Shown here in pieces: positions 35,684 through 45,098 of a stretch of 64,000 bases of DNA. Source of the stretch: Microscilla marina ATCC 23134. Lineage in GTDB: Bacteria; Bacteroidota; Bacteroidia; Cytophagales; Microscillaceae. Position numbers and translations under genes: made by a program. Within the stretch, counting starts at the first letter, position 1, and the number at the start of each line of letters is the position of its first letter. The stretch covers positions 62,001 to 126,000 of the forward strand of contig NZ_AAWS01000003.1 in assembly GCF_000169175.1 (NCBI RefSeq). The letters are read 5' to 3'. The notes under the pieces were generated by a model that was not told the origin of the DNA, made no database searches, and worked only from the letters and a program-made list of their open reading frames with translations.

Positions 35684-36532
35684 TTAGCCTTCTATAAAGT
35701 CAAGTATCAGCTTTAGCGTATCAGCGCAATCATTGCCTATCCACAGCATATGCCCCCAGTCGTTGTCGAGCAAATGCAGGGTAGAGCCTTCTATTAATTG
35801 GTGGGCGTGTTGAGCGTGGGTAGGTGCTACACTTAAGTCATGCTTACTGTGTACAATAAGGGTAGGGCAGGTGATTTTTTCCAGTACAGCACTGTCTATG
35901 TTTTGCTCAATATCGTTCAGAAACCCTTGCCCAGAGCCATAGTGTTTGAATACGTTTCCGAGCTCTTGCCTTTCTTTCGGATTAATTTTCACCCCTTTTT
36001 TAGCCGAAAACTGTTTGAAAAAGCTTTTGGTCATCAAGCCAGGCATCAGTGCAAAGAAAAAACGCACCATGCGCCAAGTCAAGCGCTGGCGTTTGGGGTG
36101 GAACATAAGACGGGCTGTTTTGTATATTTTACTGTCTCGTGCCAGCCATTTGGTACTTACGGCTGAGGCTAGTATTAATTTTTGCACCTTTTGGGGGTAT
36201 CCAGCAGCAAGCGCAAGTGCTGTCCAACCTCCCGCCGAAACACCATACACAATGACTTGAGAAATGTCAAGAGCATCGAGTAAGGCAACAAACAAGTGAG
36301 CGGCTTGTTTTGGTGACTCATTACCCGCAAGAGGAGTTTTTCTATAACCAGGACGCGAAGGGGTGATCAATTGATAGCGATGGAGGTCAAAACCTTTGTG
36401 AGCTATTTGGTCGAGGCTGTTGGCGTGCCCCCCATGTAGAAACAACACAGGAGTACCCGTACCAATGGTGCTGTATTCTACCAGACCTTGGTTGGTTTGT
36501 ATGGTGGTGTTTGTAAGTGTGTGTAATGTCAT
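35684..36532 (-). CDS. Alpha/beta-fold hydrolase
   Basis: A 282-residue cytoplasmic hydrolase. The oxyanion segment VLFLHGGHAN is followed by the nucleophile elbow VYGVSAGGWTALALA (GxSxG). The acid is in LIVHSKHDLSVAP and the His in LLDNDWGHMLW, so the catalytic triad is complete. A cap of about 60 residues (140-200) is rich in Phe and Arg. The substrate cannot be predicted. No operon partner; the next gene on the same strand is over 90 bases downstream. Confidence 0.9.
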   Translation of the reverse strand: MTLHTLTNTTIQTNQGLVEYSTIGTGTPVLFLHGGHANSLDQIAHKGFDLHRYQLITPSRPGYRKTPLAGNESPKQAAHLFVALLDALDISQVIVYGVSAGGWTALALAAGYPQKVQKLILASAVSTKWLARDSKIYKTARLMFHPKRQRLTWRMVRFFFALMPGLMTKSFFKQFSAKKGVKINPKERQELGNVFKHYGSGQGFLNDIEQNIDSAVLEKITCPTLIVHSKHDLSVAPTHAQHAHQLIEGSTLHLLDNDWGHMLWIGNDCADTLKLILDFIEG

Positions 36533-36944
36533 AAAAACAGCGGTTCATAATGTTAGTAAAAGTAAATAAACAGGTCAGGTTTTTATCAACCAAGGCATTT
36601 TTTCTTTGGGCTTTTTTTTAACAAAAGCGCGGTCATTAAAGAATAATTTGTTTCTTTTTGTAGTTATAACTAAAATTTTAGTTAATTTTAAATTGTCATC
36701 ACAAATTCGGCTTTTTTTGGTGCTTAAAAAGAACTTATTGCGAAATAATCTTTTACTTTGTTATCATTCCTCTACTGTGATGAACTGTTTTGTATTAAAA
36801 TTAACCTAAGTTGCGTATTATAAAACAGAAAATCCTACAAGCCAAGCATTTATGTTTTTTAGGACTTCAAAAACAGGAATTTGTTGCTTGTAACTCGCAA
36901 CTTGTATTAAACTTAAAAATATAAAAAGCATAACCTTGAGAAAA
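36533..36944. other. 412-base AT-rich intergenic region
   Basis: Divergent spacer between the hydrolase (minus) and the DUF4837 gene (plus). It is AT-rich, with no credible gene and no clear TAnnTTTG element. I see only short inverted repeats of ordinary strength. Confidence 0.5.
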
Positions 36945-38039
36945 ATGACTAAATTATATGCTTACGCATTAGCAACAATATTGATGGGACTGAGTGCTTG
37001 CATTGGCGGCGACCAAACCTCTAAGGATAACAGTCAGTTTGTAGTAGACAGCAAAGGTGGCATAGGAGAGATTGTAGTAGTGATGGACCCCAAGAAATGG
37101 GATGAGCCTTTGGGCAAGGCATTACGCAATGTGTTTGCTAGGTATATTCCGGCATTGCCCCAGCCCGAAAGCTGGTTTAAACTAATGAAAATACCTCCCT
37201 CTAAGTTTAAGAGCTTTATGAAGCGGCACCATAATATAGTGATACTTGCTTCGCTTGACAACACCAGTTTGGAGGGGAGGTATCTGAAGGGGTATTTTAC
37301 CCAAAAGTCAATTGATTTGATTAAAAAAGACCCTAAAAAATTTATGATGCGTCGTAAAGATGTGTTTGCCAAAGGGCAAAGGGTAATGTACTTGTTTGGC
37401 AACAATGATACACAGTTGATTGAAAACATGACCAAAAACAAAGATCAACTATTGAATTATTTTCATGATATGGAACAAAAAAGGTTGACCAAAGACCTAT
37501 ACAACATTGCTGAACAATATAAGTTGAGCAATTATGTAAAAGATATTATGAAGGTAAAAGTACGTATTCCAGCAGGTTTTAAGTTGGCAAAAAAAGATAA
37601 AAACTTTGTATGGTTGCGTAAGCCGGGCGATGCAGCTCTCAGAAAGGCAGACATTAACCTATTAATGGCATCCCGCCCTTATACCTCTACAAAAGTGTTT
37701 GATGAGCAAAACATTATTGCTTGGCGCGATAGCTTGGGTAAAAAGTACACCAATGACCCTACGCTTACAGAATCTTATGTGGTAACAGAAACCCGTTTTG
37801 AGCCAGCGCTAATTACTAAGCGTATTATAAAAGATAAAAAGTTTGCTGTAGAATACCGAGGTTTTTGGAAGTTGAAAAATGGTACAAGAGGAGGAGCTTT
37901 TATTAGCTATGCCTTTGTAGACGAAGCACAGAAAAAAGTTTTTTATCTGGAGGGTTTTATCTACGCCCCTGGTATGAAAAAGAAAGATGCTATTTTTCAA
38001 ACTGAGGCAATTCTCAGAACTTTTGAAAGGATAAAGTAA
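36945..38039 (+). CDS. DUF4837 family lipoprotein
   Basis: 364 residues from the ATG at 36945; a TTG three codons earlier is the alternative. The N-terminus is a lipoprotein signal with the lipobox LSAC (Cys in LMGLSACIGGD). The following GGIGEIVVVMDPKKWDEPLGKALRNVF and LPQPESWF segments are the recognisable start of the DUF4837 family, found across Bacteroidota and of unknown function. It would sit in a membrane facing the periplasm. A strong terminator follows the stop. Confidence 0.85.
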   Translation: MTKLYAYALATILMGLSACIGGDQTSKDNSQFVVDSKGGIGEIVVVMDPKKWDEPLGKALRNVFARYIPALPQPESWFKLMKIPPSKFKSFMKRHHNIVILASLDNTSLEGRYLKGYFTQKSIDLIKKDPKKFMMRRKDVFAKGQRVMYLFGNNDTQLIENMTKNKDQLLNYFHDMEQKRLTKDLYNIAEQYKLSNYVKDIMKVKVRIPAGFKLAKKDKNFVWLRKPGDAALRKADINLLMASRPYTSTKVFDEQNIIAWRDSLGKKYTNDPTLTESYVVTETRFEPALITKRIIKDKKFAVEYRGFWKLKNGTRGGAFISYAFVDEAQKKVFYLEGFIYAPGMKKKDAIFQTEAILRTFERIK

Positions 38040-38071
38040 TTAAAATACAATAATTAATCCCACCTACCCTA

Positions 38072-38114
38072 AAAATGAGAACTACAGAAACTGATTGTTT
38101 GTAGTTCTCATTTT
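38072..38114 (+). terminator. Rho-independent terminator of the DUF4837 gene
   Basis: A perfect 14-bp stem, AAAATGAGAACTAC (38072-38085) and GTAGTTCTCATTTT (38101-38114), with a 15-base loop. Confidence 0.85.
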
Positions 38115-38313
38115 ATATCTGTAACATTCGAATAAATTTATACACTGAACATATACTATTTCTCAACCAACCAAAATAGTATCAGAAAATCAAGAGGGGA
38201 TAAGCCACATTTATTTATATAGAACAGGAGTGTTTGTTCAAATAAACGCACGACCTGGTCTGTCATCTTCCCCATAACCTTAACAACAACTTTTAAACCT
38301 ATTCTTTAAGATA

Positions 38314-40581
38314 ATGGCAATCAAAATTCGAAAAGAAGACGCCCTTAATTATCACTCACAAGGGCAACCCGGTAAAATAGAAGTAATTCCTACCAAAGCA
38401 TTAGGTTCTCAACGTGACCTGGCTCTAGCTTATTCGCCTGGTGTGGCTGAACCTTGTCTGGAGATTGCCGACGACCCCGAAAATGTTTACAAATATACTG
38501 CTAAGGGCAACCTGGTAGGGGTAATTTCTAATGGAACTGCCGTACTTGGCTTGGGTAACATTGGGGCGGCCGCCTCTAAACCTGTCATGGAAGGGAAAGG
38601 AGTATTATTTAAAAAATTTGCTGGAATAGATGTATTTGATATTGAAATAGACAGTACTGATCCTCAGGAATTTATTCGCATTGTAAAGTCACTTGAACCC
38701 ACTTTTGGGGGGATCAACCTGGAGGACATCAAAGCACCTGAATCTTTTGAAATAGAAGAAACCCTGCGTCGTGAAATGAATATTCCTGTAATGCACGACG
38801 ACCAACACGGTACAGCCATCATATCAAGCGCAGCATTGCTCAATGCATTGTCAATAGTAGGTAAAAAAATAGAAGACATTTACCTGGTAGTCAATGGTGC
38901 AGGAGCTTCGGCTATAGCCTGTAGCAAATTGTATGTGAGTTTGGGGGTGCGCAAAGAAAACATTGTAATGCTTGACAGCAAAGGGGTGATTCGCAAAGAC
39001 CGTGAAAACCTGAATCCGATCAAGGCGCAGTTTGCTACCACAAGAGATGTACACGAGTTGGAAGATGCCATTGAGGGTGCAGACATGTTTTTGGGTTTGT
39101 CGGCAGGAAATATTATGACTCCCGAAATGCTCAATAAAATGACTACTAACCCCATTGTTTTTGCATTGGCGAATCCTACACCTGAAATAGACTATGATCT
39201 TGCCATTAGTACTCGCTCAGACATTATCATGGCCACTGGGCGTTCTGACCACCCCAACCAGGTAAACAATGTATTAGGGTTTCCTTATATATTCAGAGGG
39301 GCATTAGATGTAAGGTCTACTGAGATCAACGAAGAAATGAAGCTGGCTGCAGTACATGCCATTGCCGACCTTGCCAAAGAAGCCGTGCCCGACGTAGTAA
39401 GCCGGGCGTATGGCGACTCAGTGTTAAGTTTTGGCAAAGAGTATTTGATTCCTAAACCGTTGGATTTGCGTTTGATTACGACCATTTCGCCAGCAGTGGC
39501 TAAAGCAGCCATGGATTCAGGTGTGGCAAAGTACCCCATAACCGATTGGGAAGGCTACAAGGTAGAGCTCCAAAAGCGTCTGGGGATTGATCAGAAGCTG
39601 ATGTCGCGTATGATTCAAACAGCGCAACGTAAACCAAAACGGGTGATTTTTGGAGAGGCTGATAATCAAAAAGTATTAAAAGCTGCCCAAATTGTGAGAG
39701 ATGAGGGAATTGCGACCCCTATATTTTTAGGAAACATAGACAAGATCAAGCGCATTATAGAAGAAAACCACCTGGATCTAAATGATTGCCAAATCCTTGA
39801 CCCTTTGAATGAACCTGAGCTTTGTCAAGAATACGGGAAACGTTTGTACGAAAAACGCAAACGCAAAGGGGTGACTTTGTATGATAGCAAAAAGATGATG
39901 CGTGACCGCAACTATTTTGGTACCATGATGCTGGAATTGGGTGAAGCTGATGCTTTTATTTCTGGGCTGACCAAAAACTACCCCCAAGTGATTCGCCCGG
40001 CACTAGAGGTAATAGGTACCAAAGATGAGGTAAAAAAAGTAGCGAGTATGTATGCAATGATTGCTAAGAATCGCACCTTGTTTTTTGCCGACACCTCGGT
40101 CAATGTAGACCCAGGTGTAGAAGATTTGGTAGACATTATTGGGTTAACCAGAGAAGCTGTAAAATCGTTTGGCTTTGAGCCAAGTATGGCCGCATTGTCT
40201 TATTCAAACTTTGGCTCTATTGGTGGTGAATTGCCCAATAAAATGATTAAAGCTACTGAGCGGGCAAAAGAATTGTTTCCAGACTTGATCATAGATGGAG
40301 AGCTTCAGGCAAACATTGCTTTGAACCAAGCGCTGCTGAAAGAAAACTATCCATTCAGCGATTTGTGCGATAACCCACCTAATACCTTGATTTTTCCTAA
40401 CCTTGCTTCAAGCAACATTGCTTATAAGTTGTTGCACGAGTTGGGTTTTGCCGAGGCCATTGGCCCAGTATTGTTAGGAATGCGCAAACCTGTACATATT
40501 TTGCAGTTGGGTAGCTCAGTACGCGACATTGTAAACATGGTAGCCATTGCAGTGGTAGATGCTCAAAATAATGAAGCATAA
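38314..40581 (+). CDS. maeB: NADP-dependent malic enzyme with phosphotransacetylase-like domain
   Basis: A 755-residue enzyme converting malate to pyruvate and CO2 with reduction of NADP+. The malic-enzyme half (1 to about 425) has [13 protein letters not shown], the metal-binding [26 protein letters not shown] and the nucleotide-binding [11 protein letters not shown]. The second half (about 430-755) is a phosphotransacetylase-like domain ([23 protein letters not shown]-type spacing before it), thought to regulate the enzyme in response to acetyl-CoA rather than to catalyse. The length fits the MaeB class. It supplies NADPH and pyruvate. Single gene with its own terminator. Confidence 0.96.
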   Translation: MAIKIRKEDALNYHSQGQPGKIEVIPTKALGSQRDLALAYSPGVAEPCLEIADDPENVYKYTAKGNLVGVISNGTAVLGLGNIGAAASKPVMEGKGVLFKKFAGIDVFDIEIDSTDPQEFIRIVKSLEPTFGGINLEDIKAPESFEIEETLRREMNIPVMHDDQHGTAIISSAALLNALSIVGKKIEDIYLVVNGAGASAIACSKLYVSLGVRKENIVMLDSKGVIRKDRENLNPIKAQFATTRDVHELEDAIEGADMFLGLSAGNIMTPEMLNKMTTNPIVFALANPTPEIDYDLAISTRSDIIMATGRSDHPNQVNNVLGFPYIFRGALDVRSTEINEEMKLAAVHAIADLAKEAVPDVVSRAYGDSVLSFGKEYLIPKPLDLRLITTISPAVAKAAMDSGVAKYPITDWEGYKVELQKRLGIDQKLMSRMIQTAQRKPKRVIFGEADNQKVLKAAQIVRDEGIATPIFLGNIDKIKRIIEENHLDLNDCQILDPLNEPELCQEYGKRLYEKRKRKGVTLYDSKKMMRDRNYFGTMMLELGEADAFISGLTKNYPQVIRPALEVIGTKDEVKKVASMYAMIAKNRTLFFADTSVNVDPGVEDLVDIIGLTREAVKSFGFEPSMAALSYSNFGSIGGELPNKMIKATERAKELFPDLIIDGELQANIALNQALLKENYPFSDLCDNPPNTLIFPNLASSNIAYKLLHELGFAEAIGPVLLGMRKPVHILQLGSSVRDIVNMVAIAVVDAQNNEA

Positions 40582-40613
40582 TACACAGTGAGCAATAAGC
40601 TTTTGATATTGGC

Positions 40614-40646
40614 ACCCTTCAGGATATAGTTCTTGAAGGGTTTTTT
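40614..40646 (+). terminator. Rho-independent terminator of maeB
   Basis: Stem ACCCTTCA (40614-40621) and TGAAGGGT (40634-40641), then six T. Confidence 0.85.
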
Positions 40647-40712
40647 ATGGTCAAAAGTAAGAAGCGTTTTTATGTAATGATCCAACCAGCTCCAATGAGG
40701 CATACATTTAAT

Positions 40713-40752
40713 CACAAAAGCCCCCTAAGAATTGTCTTAGAAGGCTCTTGTG
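40713..40752 (-). terminator. Hairpin terminator of the GlcG/HbpS-like gene
   Basis: An imperfect inverted repeat, CACAAAAGCC...CTAAGA around ATTG and TCTTAG...GGCTCTTGTG, lies 30 bases after the stop of the minus-strand gene at 40782. Confidence 0.6.
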
Positions 40753-40781
40753 GGTGTTTTTCGCTCAAGTTTTGCGACTAA

Positions 40782-41195
40782 TTAAGCCACTAATTCAGCA
40801 TCCAAAATTTTTACTCCTGCTTCAGCTACTGCGTGGTCATTTTCTACAGTGCTGCCACTTACACCAATAGCGCCAATTACTTCGCCCTCAGCGTTTTTTA
40901 TTGGTATTCCCCCCGGAAAGCTGATCAAGCCCCCGTTTGAGTGCTCAATATTGTACAAAGGTCCTCCTGGCTGTGCCAGTTCACCAATACTGCCCGTATT
41001 CATGTCAAAAAAGCGAGCTGTTTTGGCCTTCTTAATAGAAATGTCCAAAGAGCCCAACCAGGCACCATCCATACGGGCAAAAGCCAATAAGTTGGCACCA
41101 GCATCAACAATGGCAATGTTCATTTTAGTGTCTAAAACTGCGGCTTGAGCTTTTGCTCCCGCGATCATTTTTTCAGCTTGAGATAATGTTAACAT
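40782..41195 (-). CDS. GlcG/HbpS-like (DUF336) protein
   Basis: A 137-residue cytoplasmic protein. It has the family pattern [48 protein letters not shown] and [22 protein letters not shown]. Related proteins bind haem or act as small accessory proteins of glycolate and redox metabolism; the ligand here is unknown. It lies 51 bases downstream of the LysR gene on the same strand and may be co-transcribed with it. Confidence 0.9.
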   Translation of the reverse strand: MLTLSQAEKMIAGAKAQAAVLDTKMNIAIVDAGANLLAFARMDGAWLGSLDISIKKAKTARFFDMNTGSIGELAQPGGPLYNIEHSNGGLISFPGGIPIKNAEGEVIGAIGVSGSTVENDHAVAEAGVKILDAELVA

Positions 41196-41246
41196 TTGAT
41201 TTTTTTGTTTGTGATTGATAATTAATTAAAACAAATATACAGGATT

Positions 41247-42188
41247 TTATGTTTTATGTGGCATTAGGCTGCCTTCATACCACGAAAATTTACTTTCAAT
41301 AATTTTTTGTTTTTCCTGTGCTATATAGTGCAGGTAAGCCTGTGCCACTGGAGTTAAGTTTTTACTGCGAAGCCAGATCAAATGCCATATAGACTCAATA
41401 GGGAAACCCTTGACGGGGATAATTTGTAAGTCTTGGTTTAGTAGCTCGTTTTTGATCCCAATCAATGGTAAAATCGAGTAACCCAAGCCAGCAATAACGG
41501 CTTGCTTAACGGCTTCGTTAGAGGTAAGCTCCATTTTTTTGGTAACAGGCAAGTTTTTTTGTTCAATAAAACGCTCCATAGTGTAGCGGGTGCCAGAGCC
41601 TTGCTCCCGATAGATTAAAGGGAGCTTTTCGAATATTTTTTGACTATACATTTTTTGCTTGAAGATTTTTTGGTGATTACCTACCAGGTAAAGTTTATTT
41701 TGCATAAGCTCTAGTTTTTCAATAGGCAGCTTATGTGGGAGGACTGATACCAATGAAAAATCTACCTCATTGTTCTTGAGGCTTTCTATTACTTTGGCTT
41801 TGTTGGTTACATCTAACAATAGTTCCACCCCTTGGTGTTTAGACACAAAGTCGGCAAGAAAATAAGGCATAATATATTTGCCGGTAGACACTGCCGATAT
41901 TTTGAGTTTGCCTACAAGCTTGCCCTTATAGGCAAGGGTTTGTTGGTTGAGCATTTGTACTTCATCGATTATTTTTTGGGCAGTTACCGCTACCTCTTTG
42001 CCAAAGTCAGTGATATAAAGTTGTCTGCCTACTACTTCGCTAAGCGGAATAGGGAACTGATCTTGAAAGTTTTTTAACTGAATTGATACCGCAGGTTGGG
42101 TCAAGTGTAGTTCTTCGGCAGCTTTGGTAATACTCTGAGTTTGAGAAACCTTAAGGAATATTTGCAGTTGATTGAGTGTATAGTTCAT
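41247..42188 (-). CDS. LysR-family transcriptional regulator
   Basis: A 313-residue regulator. The N-terminal winged helix-turn-helix is clear (TQSITKAAEELHLTQPAVSIQLKNFQ). The C-terminal half is a periplasmic-binding-protein-like co-inducer domain (GKLKISAVSTGKYIMPYFLADF, EVDFSLVSVLPH, REQGSGTRYTMERF, GLGYSILPLIGIKNEL), most like the CbbR/CysB-type members. It is divergent from the isocitrate dehydrogenase gene, 104 bases apart, the usual position of a LysR regulator and its target. The inducer is unknown. Confidence 0.92.
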   Translation of the reverse strand: MNYTLNQLQIFLKVSQTQSITKAAEELHLTQPAVSIQLKNFQDQFPIPLSEVVGRQLYITDFGKEVAVTAQKIIDEVQMLNQQTLAYKGKLVGKLKISAVSTGKYIMPYFLADFVSKHQGVELLLDVTNKAKVIESLKNNEVDFSLVSVLPHKLPIEKLELMQNKLYLVGNHQKIFKQKMYSQKIFEKLPLIYREQGSGTRYTMERFIEQKNLPVTKKMELTSNEAVKQAVIAGLGYSILPLIGIKNELLNQDLQIIPVKGFPIESIWHLIWLRSKNLTPVAQAYLHYIAQEKQKIIESKFSWYEGSLMPHKT

Positions 42189-42197
42189 AAAATAAAT

Positions 42198-42207
42198 TTA
42201 TGCATAA
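42198..42207. promoter_or_regulatory. Palindrome in the lysR-icd divergent region
   Basis: TTATGCATAA is a perfect palindrome just upstream of the LysR start, in the 104-base AT-rich divergent spacer. The element AATTTATG also occurs twice here as direct repeats (42195 and 42228 regions). It is a plausible but unproven LysR binding site. Confidence 0.35.
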
Positions 42208-42292
42208 TATTAATAATATAAATAAAAATTTATGAATATTTTTTCAGATATTTGTATCATCAACATTCAAAAAACACATAAATCGTAACGTC

Positions 42293-43729
42293 ATGAAAAC
42301 AATCACAGTAGCCAAAGGAGACGGGATAGGTCCAGAGATTATGGATGCTACCTTAAAAATATTGAAGGCAGCCAATGCACAAATTAAAATAGAAGAAATA
42401 GAAGTAGGTGAAAAAGTTTACTTATCAGGCAACACTTCGGGCATTTCTAAAGATGCCTGGCAAACCATTCGCAAAAACAAGATTTTTTTAAAAGCCCCCA
42501 TTACTACACCCCAGGGAGGCGGCTACAAAAGCTTGAATGTGACTATGCGAAAGTCGTTGGGTTTGTATGCCAACATACGCCCTTGCAAGAGTTTACACCC
42601 CTTTGTAAGCACCAAACACAAAGATATGGATGTGGTCATCATTCGTGAAAACGAAGAAGACTTGTATGGTGGTATTGAGCACCAGCAAACCGATGAGGTA
42701 GTACAGTGCCTGAAACTGATTAGCCGACCAGGTTGCGAAAAAATTATTCGTTACGCTTTTGAATACGCCAGATTATACGGACGCAAAAAAGTAACTTGTT
42801 TTACCAAAGACAACATTATGAAGCAAACCGATGGCTTGTTTCACAGAGTGTTTGACGAAATAGCACAAGAGTACCCCAATATAGAAAATGAGCATTGGAT
42901 CATTGACATAGGAGCAGCACGACTGGCAGATACTCCCGAAATGTTTGATGTGATTGTAATGCCTAACTTGTATGGCGATGTAGTGTCAGATGTGGCAGCC
43001 CAAATTGCTGGCTCAGTAGGCTTGGCAGGTTCTTCAAACATCGGTGATTCTTGTGCAATGTTTGAAGCCATTCACGGATCGGCACCAATGATTGCCAACC
43101 AAAATGTAGCCAACCCTTCAGGATTGCTACAAGGGGCTATCTTGATGTTGAACCATATAGGACAAACAGAAGTGGCTGAAAAAATACAAAATGCCTGGCT
43201 TAAAACGGTAGAAGAAGGCATTCATACCTTTGACGTGTATAAAGAAGGTATAAGTAAGCAAAAAGTAAGCACCAGTGAGTTTGCCGATGCGGTAATTGCC
43301 AATTTAGATCAATACCCAAGCGTATTGGAAAAAGTACACTACGAAAAAGGCATTACTTTTAACTTACCGAAGTATGAAAGAAAAGCACCCGCTAAGAAAG
43401 AACTTCTAGGAGTAGATATTTTTGTACAGTGGAACGGGGAAGAAGCAGACCAACTTGCTCAACTACTTCAGCAACTCAACAATGGAGATGCTCAGCTCAC
43501 AATGATTACCAACCGAGGAGTAAAAGTATGGCCAGAAGGTTTTGAAGAAACTTTTTGTACCGATCATTGGCGATGCCGATACCAAACTGCTGAGGGCAAT
43601 GTGATTGATAACGAATCGGTGATAAAAATACTAAGCAAGGCTTGGGAGCATCAAATAGATGTGATTAAAACTGAGAACTTGTACTTGTTTGATGGACAAA
43701 GAAGTTTTTCTTTGGGACAAGGCCAATAA
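42293..43729 (+). CDS. icd: Isocitrate dehydrogenase, long C-terminal form
   Basis: A 478-residue decarboxylating isocitrate dehydrogenase, TCA cycle, isocitrate to 2-oxoglutarate. It has GDGIGPEI, VRENEEDLYGGIEH-type substrate loop (IIRENEEDLYGG), the Asp-rich metal site MPNLYGDVVSDVAAQIAGSVG, and FEAIHGSAPMIANQNVANPSG. A C-terminal extension of about 140 residues (from about 340) resembles that of the Thermus-type enzyme. At the cofactor-discriminating positions the sequence reads Met-Ile ... Ala, closer to NAD-type enzymes than to the Lys-Tyr ... Val of the E. coli NADP enzyme, so the cofactor is uncertain. Divergent from a LysR gene that may control it. Confidence 0.9.
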   Translation: MKTITVAKGDGIGPEIMDATLKILKAANAQIKIEEIEVGEKVYLSGNTSGISKDAWQTIRKNKIFLKAPITTPQGGGYKSLNVTMRKSLGLYANIRPCKSLHPFVSTKHKDMDVVIIRENEEDLYGGIEHQQTDEVVQCLKLISRPGCEKIIRYAFEYARLYGRKKVTCFTKDNIMKQTDGLFHRVFDEIAQEYPNIENEHWIIDIGAARLADTPEMFDVIVMPNLYGDVVSDVAAQIAGSVGLAGSSNIGDSCAMFEAIHGSAPMIANQNVANPSGLLQGAILMLNHIGQTEVAEKIQNAWLKTVEEGIHTFDVYKEGISKQKVSTSEFADAVIANLDQYPSVLEKVHYEKGITFNLPKYERKAPAKKELLGVDIFVQWNGEEADQLAQLLQQLNNGDAQLTMITNRGVKVWPEGFEETFCTDHWRCRYQTAEGNVIDNESVIKILSKAWEHQIDVIKTENLYLFDGQRSFSLGQGQ

Positions 43730-44333
43730 ATTATAGATTAAGTAACGTGTTCAAAATAAGTTTCTGTTTTTTAGGGCAAATACGTACAACTGACTGAGGC
43801 ATTTAGCCTTTGGCAGAGCTCGGCAAAGCGAAGCTTTAGCCATCGGTTTTTGCGCTCAAGGCAACATCCGGGGGATGTTGAGCCAGACCGTGGGACGGTA
43901 CTACGGGCAATAAAAATAACGAAAGGCAGTAAAGCGAACCGCAGAACGAAGTTCAAGCTCTGCGAAGCTAATTTATTCTAAATCGGACAGTTATTGTTGA
44001 GGGCTACGCCCGAAATCCCGTTTACGGGGCGAACACGTTACTAAGGGAGGGATCAAGAAATAAAGTACGCAGAGTTTAGCTAGAAATTTTTAGTGAAGAT
44101 GAGGCATTTTTTGAAGGAATAGCCATAGCTATTGCTGAAAAAAACTCCTAGTCCCGACGGAACTGCCGGGGTAACGAGATATTCACGGAAAAGGGTATCT
44201 AAAAATGCGTATACTATTTCTTGTTTGCTCCCTAAAATCACTTTACATCTAACAAAGTGTACTGATGGCAGCACAAGGGTCAGGGATCGCTCTTGCTTGC
44301 TGCCTGTCAGTTTTTAGTTGAGTAGTTGCTCCC
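43730..44333. other. 604-base structured gene-free region
   Basis: 43760-44060 is visibly more GC-rich than its surroundings and full of short inverted repeats: CAACATC/GATGTTG at 43863-43880, GGGCTACGCCC and CCCG...CGGG near 44000-44030. No gene is credible. 44084-44208 has an unrelated palindromic layout with a central AATAGCCATAGCTATT and ATTTTTAG/CTAAAAAT ends, like the MITE-type elements elsewhere in the window. The whole stretch looks like dispersed repeat material rather than a gene. Confidence 0.5.
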
Positions 44334-45098
44334 CTATACTGCTCCAATCACCTCACAATTGCACCAATCAACAAATACTACCTCAAACACATCTACTACC
44401 TGTTTTATCTCATTGATGGTATGCTCAGAAAAGTCAGCTATAGACAATTCTACTACCTCATCGCCTTTCAGTATGCCATAGTAAGTAGTTTCGCCTGTTT
44501 TTAGGGCAAAAGATGCAGGCACAAAACCTTCGTACCCTTTGAGCGCAAAGCTGCCAACCTCGGTGGCATTGAGCAACTCTTTAAGTTTATTTAGGTCAAT
44601 ATTCAAATCAGGAGTATTGATAGTAGTGCGCAGGTGACACTTGGTAAAAGCAGTCAATGATTTGTCTACTGTTTTGGTGTGTTGGGTTTTCACTTCTTTG
44701 ATCTTATCAATTTCCAAATCTATTAATGGAAAAGATGATTTGTTCAAAAACTCATACTGATGCCAGTTGTCTTCGTGCATTGTAAAGATAAAATCGTTGA
44801 ACTGTGCCGTTTTTGATATATCAGTAGGAATATGCCCTGAGATAGTAGGCAATGAAAACAAAATATCATCTGTTTTTACCTTTTTAAGCTGACGCATTTT
44901 TAAGGTCAGTTCACCCGTAGCAATAAATTCTTCCGACATTTTGGGCTCGGCATCTTCAATGCTCCAGTCTGAACCTCCCATATTCAAAGTAGTGGCTACC
45001 TCAAAAGATTGGGGAAGTTGCTCAAGTGGAACCTCATAAATGCCCAAGGTCATGCCCGTTGTTATATCTATAAAAGTGACGTTGATAAGTTTACTCAT
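44334..45098 (-). CDS. Hypothetical 254-residue protein
   Basis: The family is not recognised. It has no signal peptide or membrane helix and is slightly acidic. It begins SKLINVTFIDITTGMTLGIYEVPLEQLPQSF and ends with FVDWCNCEVIGAV. The centre carries a two-beta-strand/helix pattern (HLRTTINTPDLNIDLNKLKELLNATE). Codon use and length match the other genes. It is flanked by gene-poor repeat-rich DNA on both sides, so it may be accessory. Start ATG at 45096-45098. Confidence 0.7.
   Translation of the reverse strand: MSKLINVTFIDITTGMTLGIYEVPLEQLPQSFEVATTLNMGGSDWSIEDAEPKMSEEFIATGELTLKMRQLKKVKTDDILFSLPTISGHIPTDISKTAQFNDFIFTMHEDNWHQYEFLNKSSFPLIDLEIDKIKEVKTQHTKTVDKSLTAFTKCHLRTTINTPDLNIDLNKLKELLNATEVGSFALKGYEGFVPASFALKTGETTYYGILKGDEVVELSIADFSEHTINEIKQVVDVFEVVFVDWCNCEVIGAV

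Noticed and set aside
43771-43956. A 61-codon minus-strand frame in the structured island after icd
   Set aside because: Short, Cys/Arg-rich and inside hairpin-rich DNA with composition unlike neighbouring genes; more likely repeat DNA than a gene.
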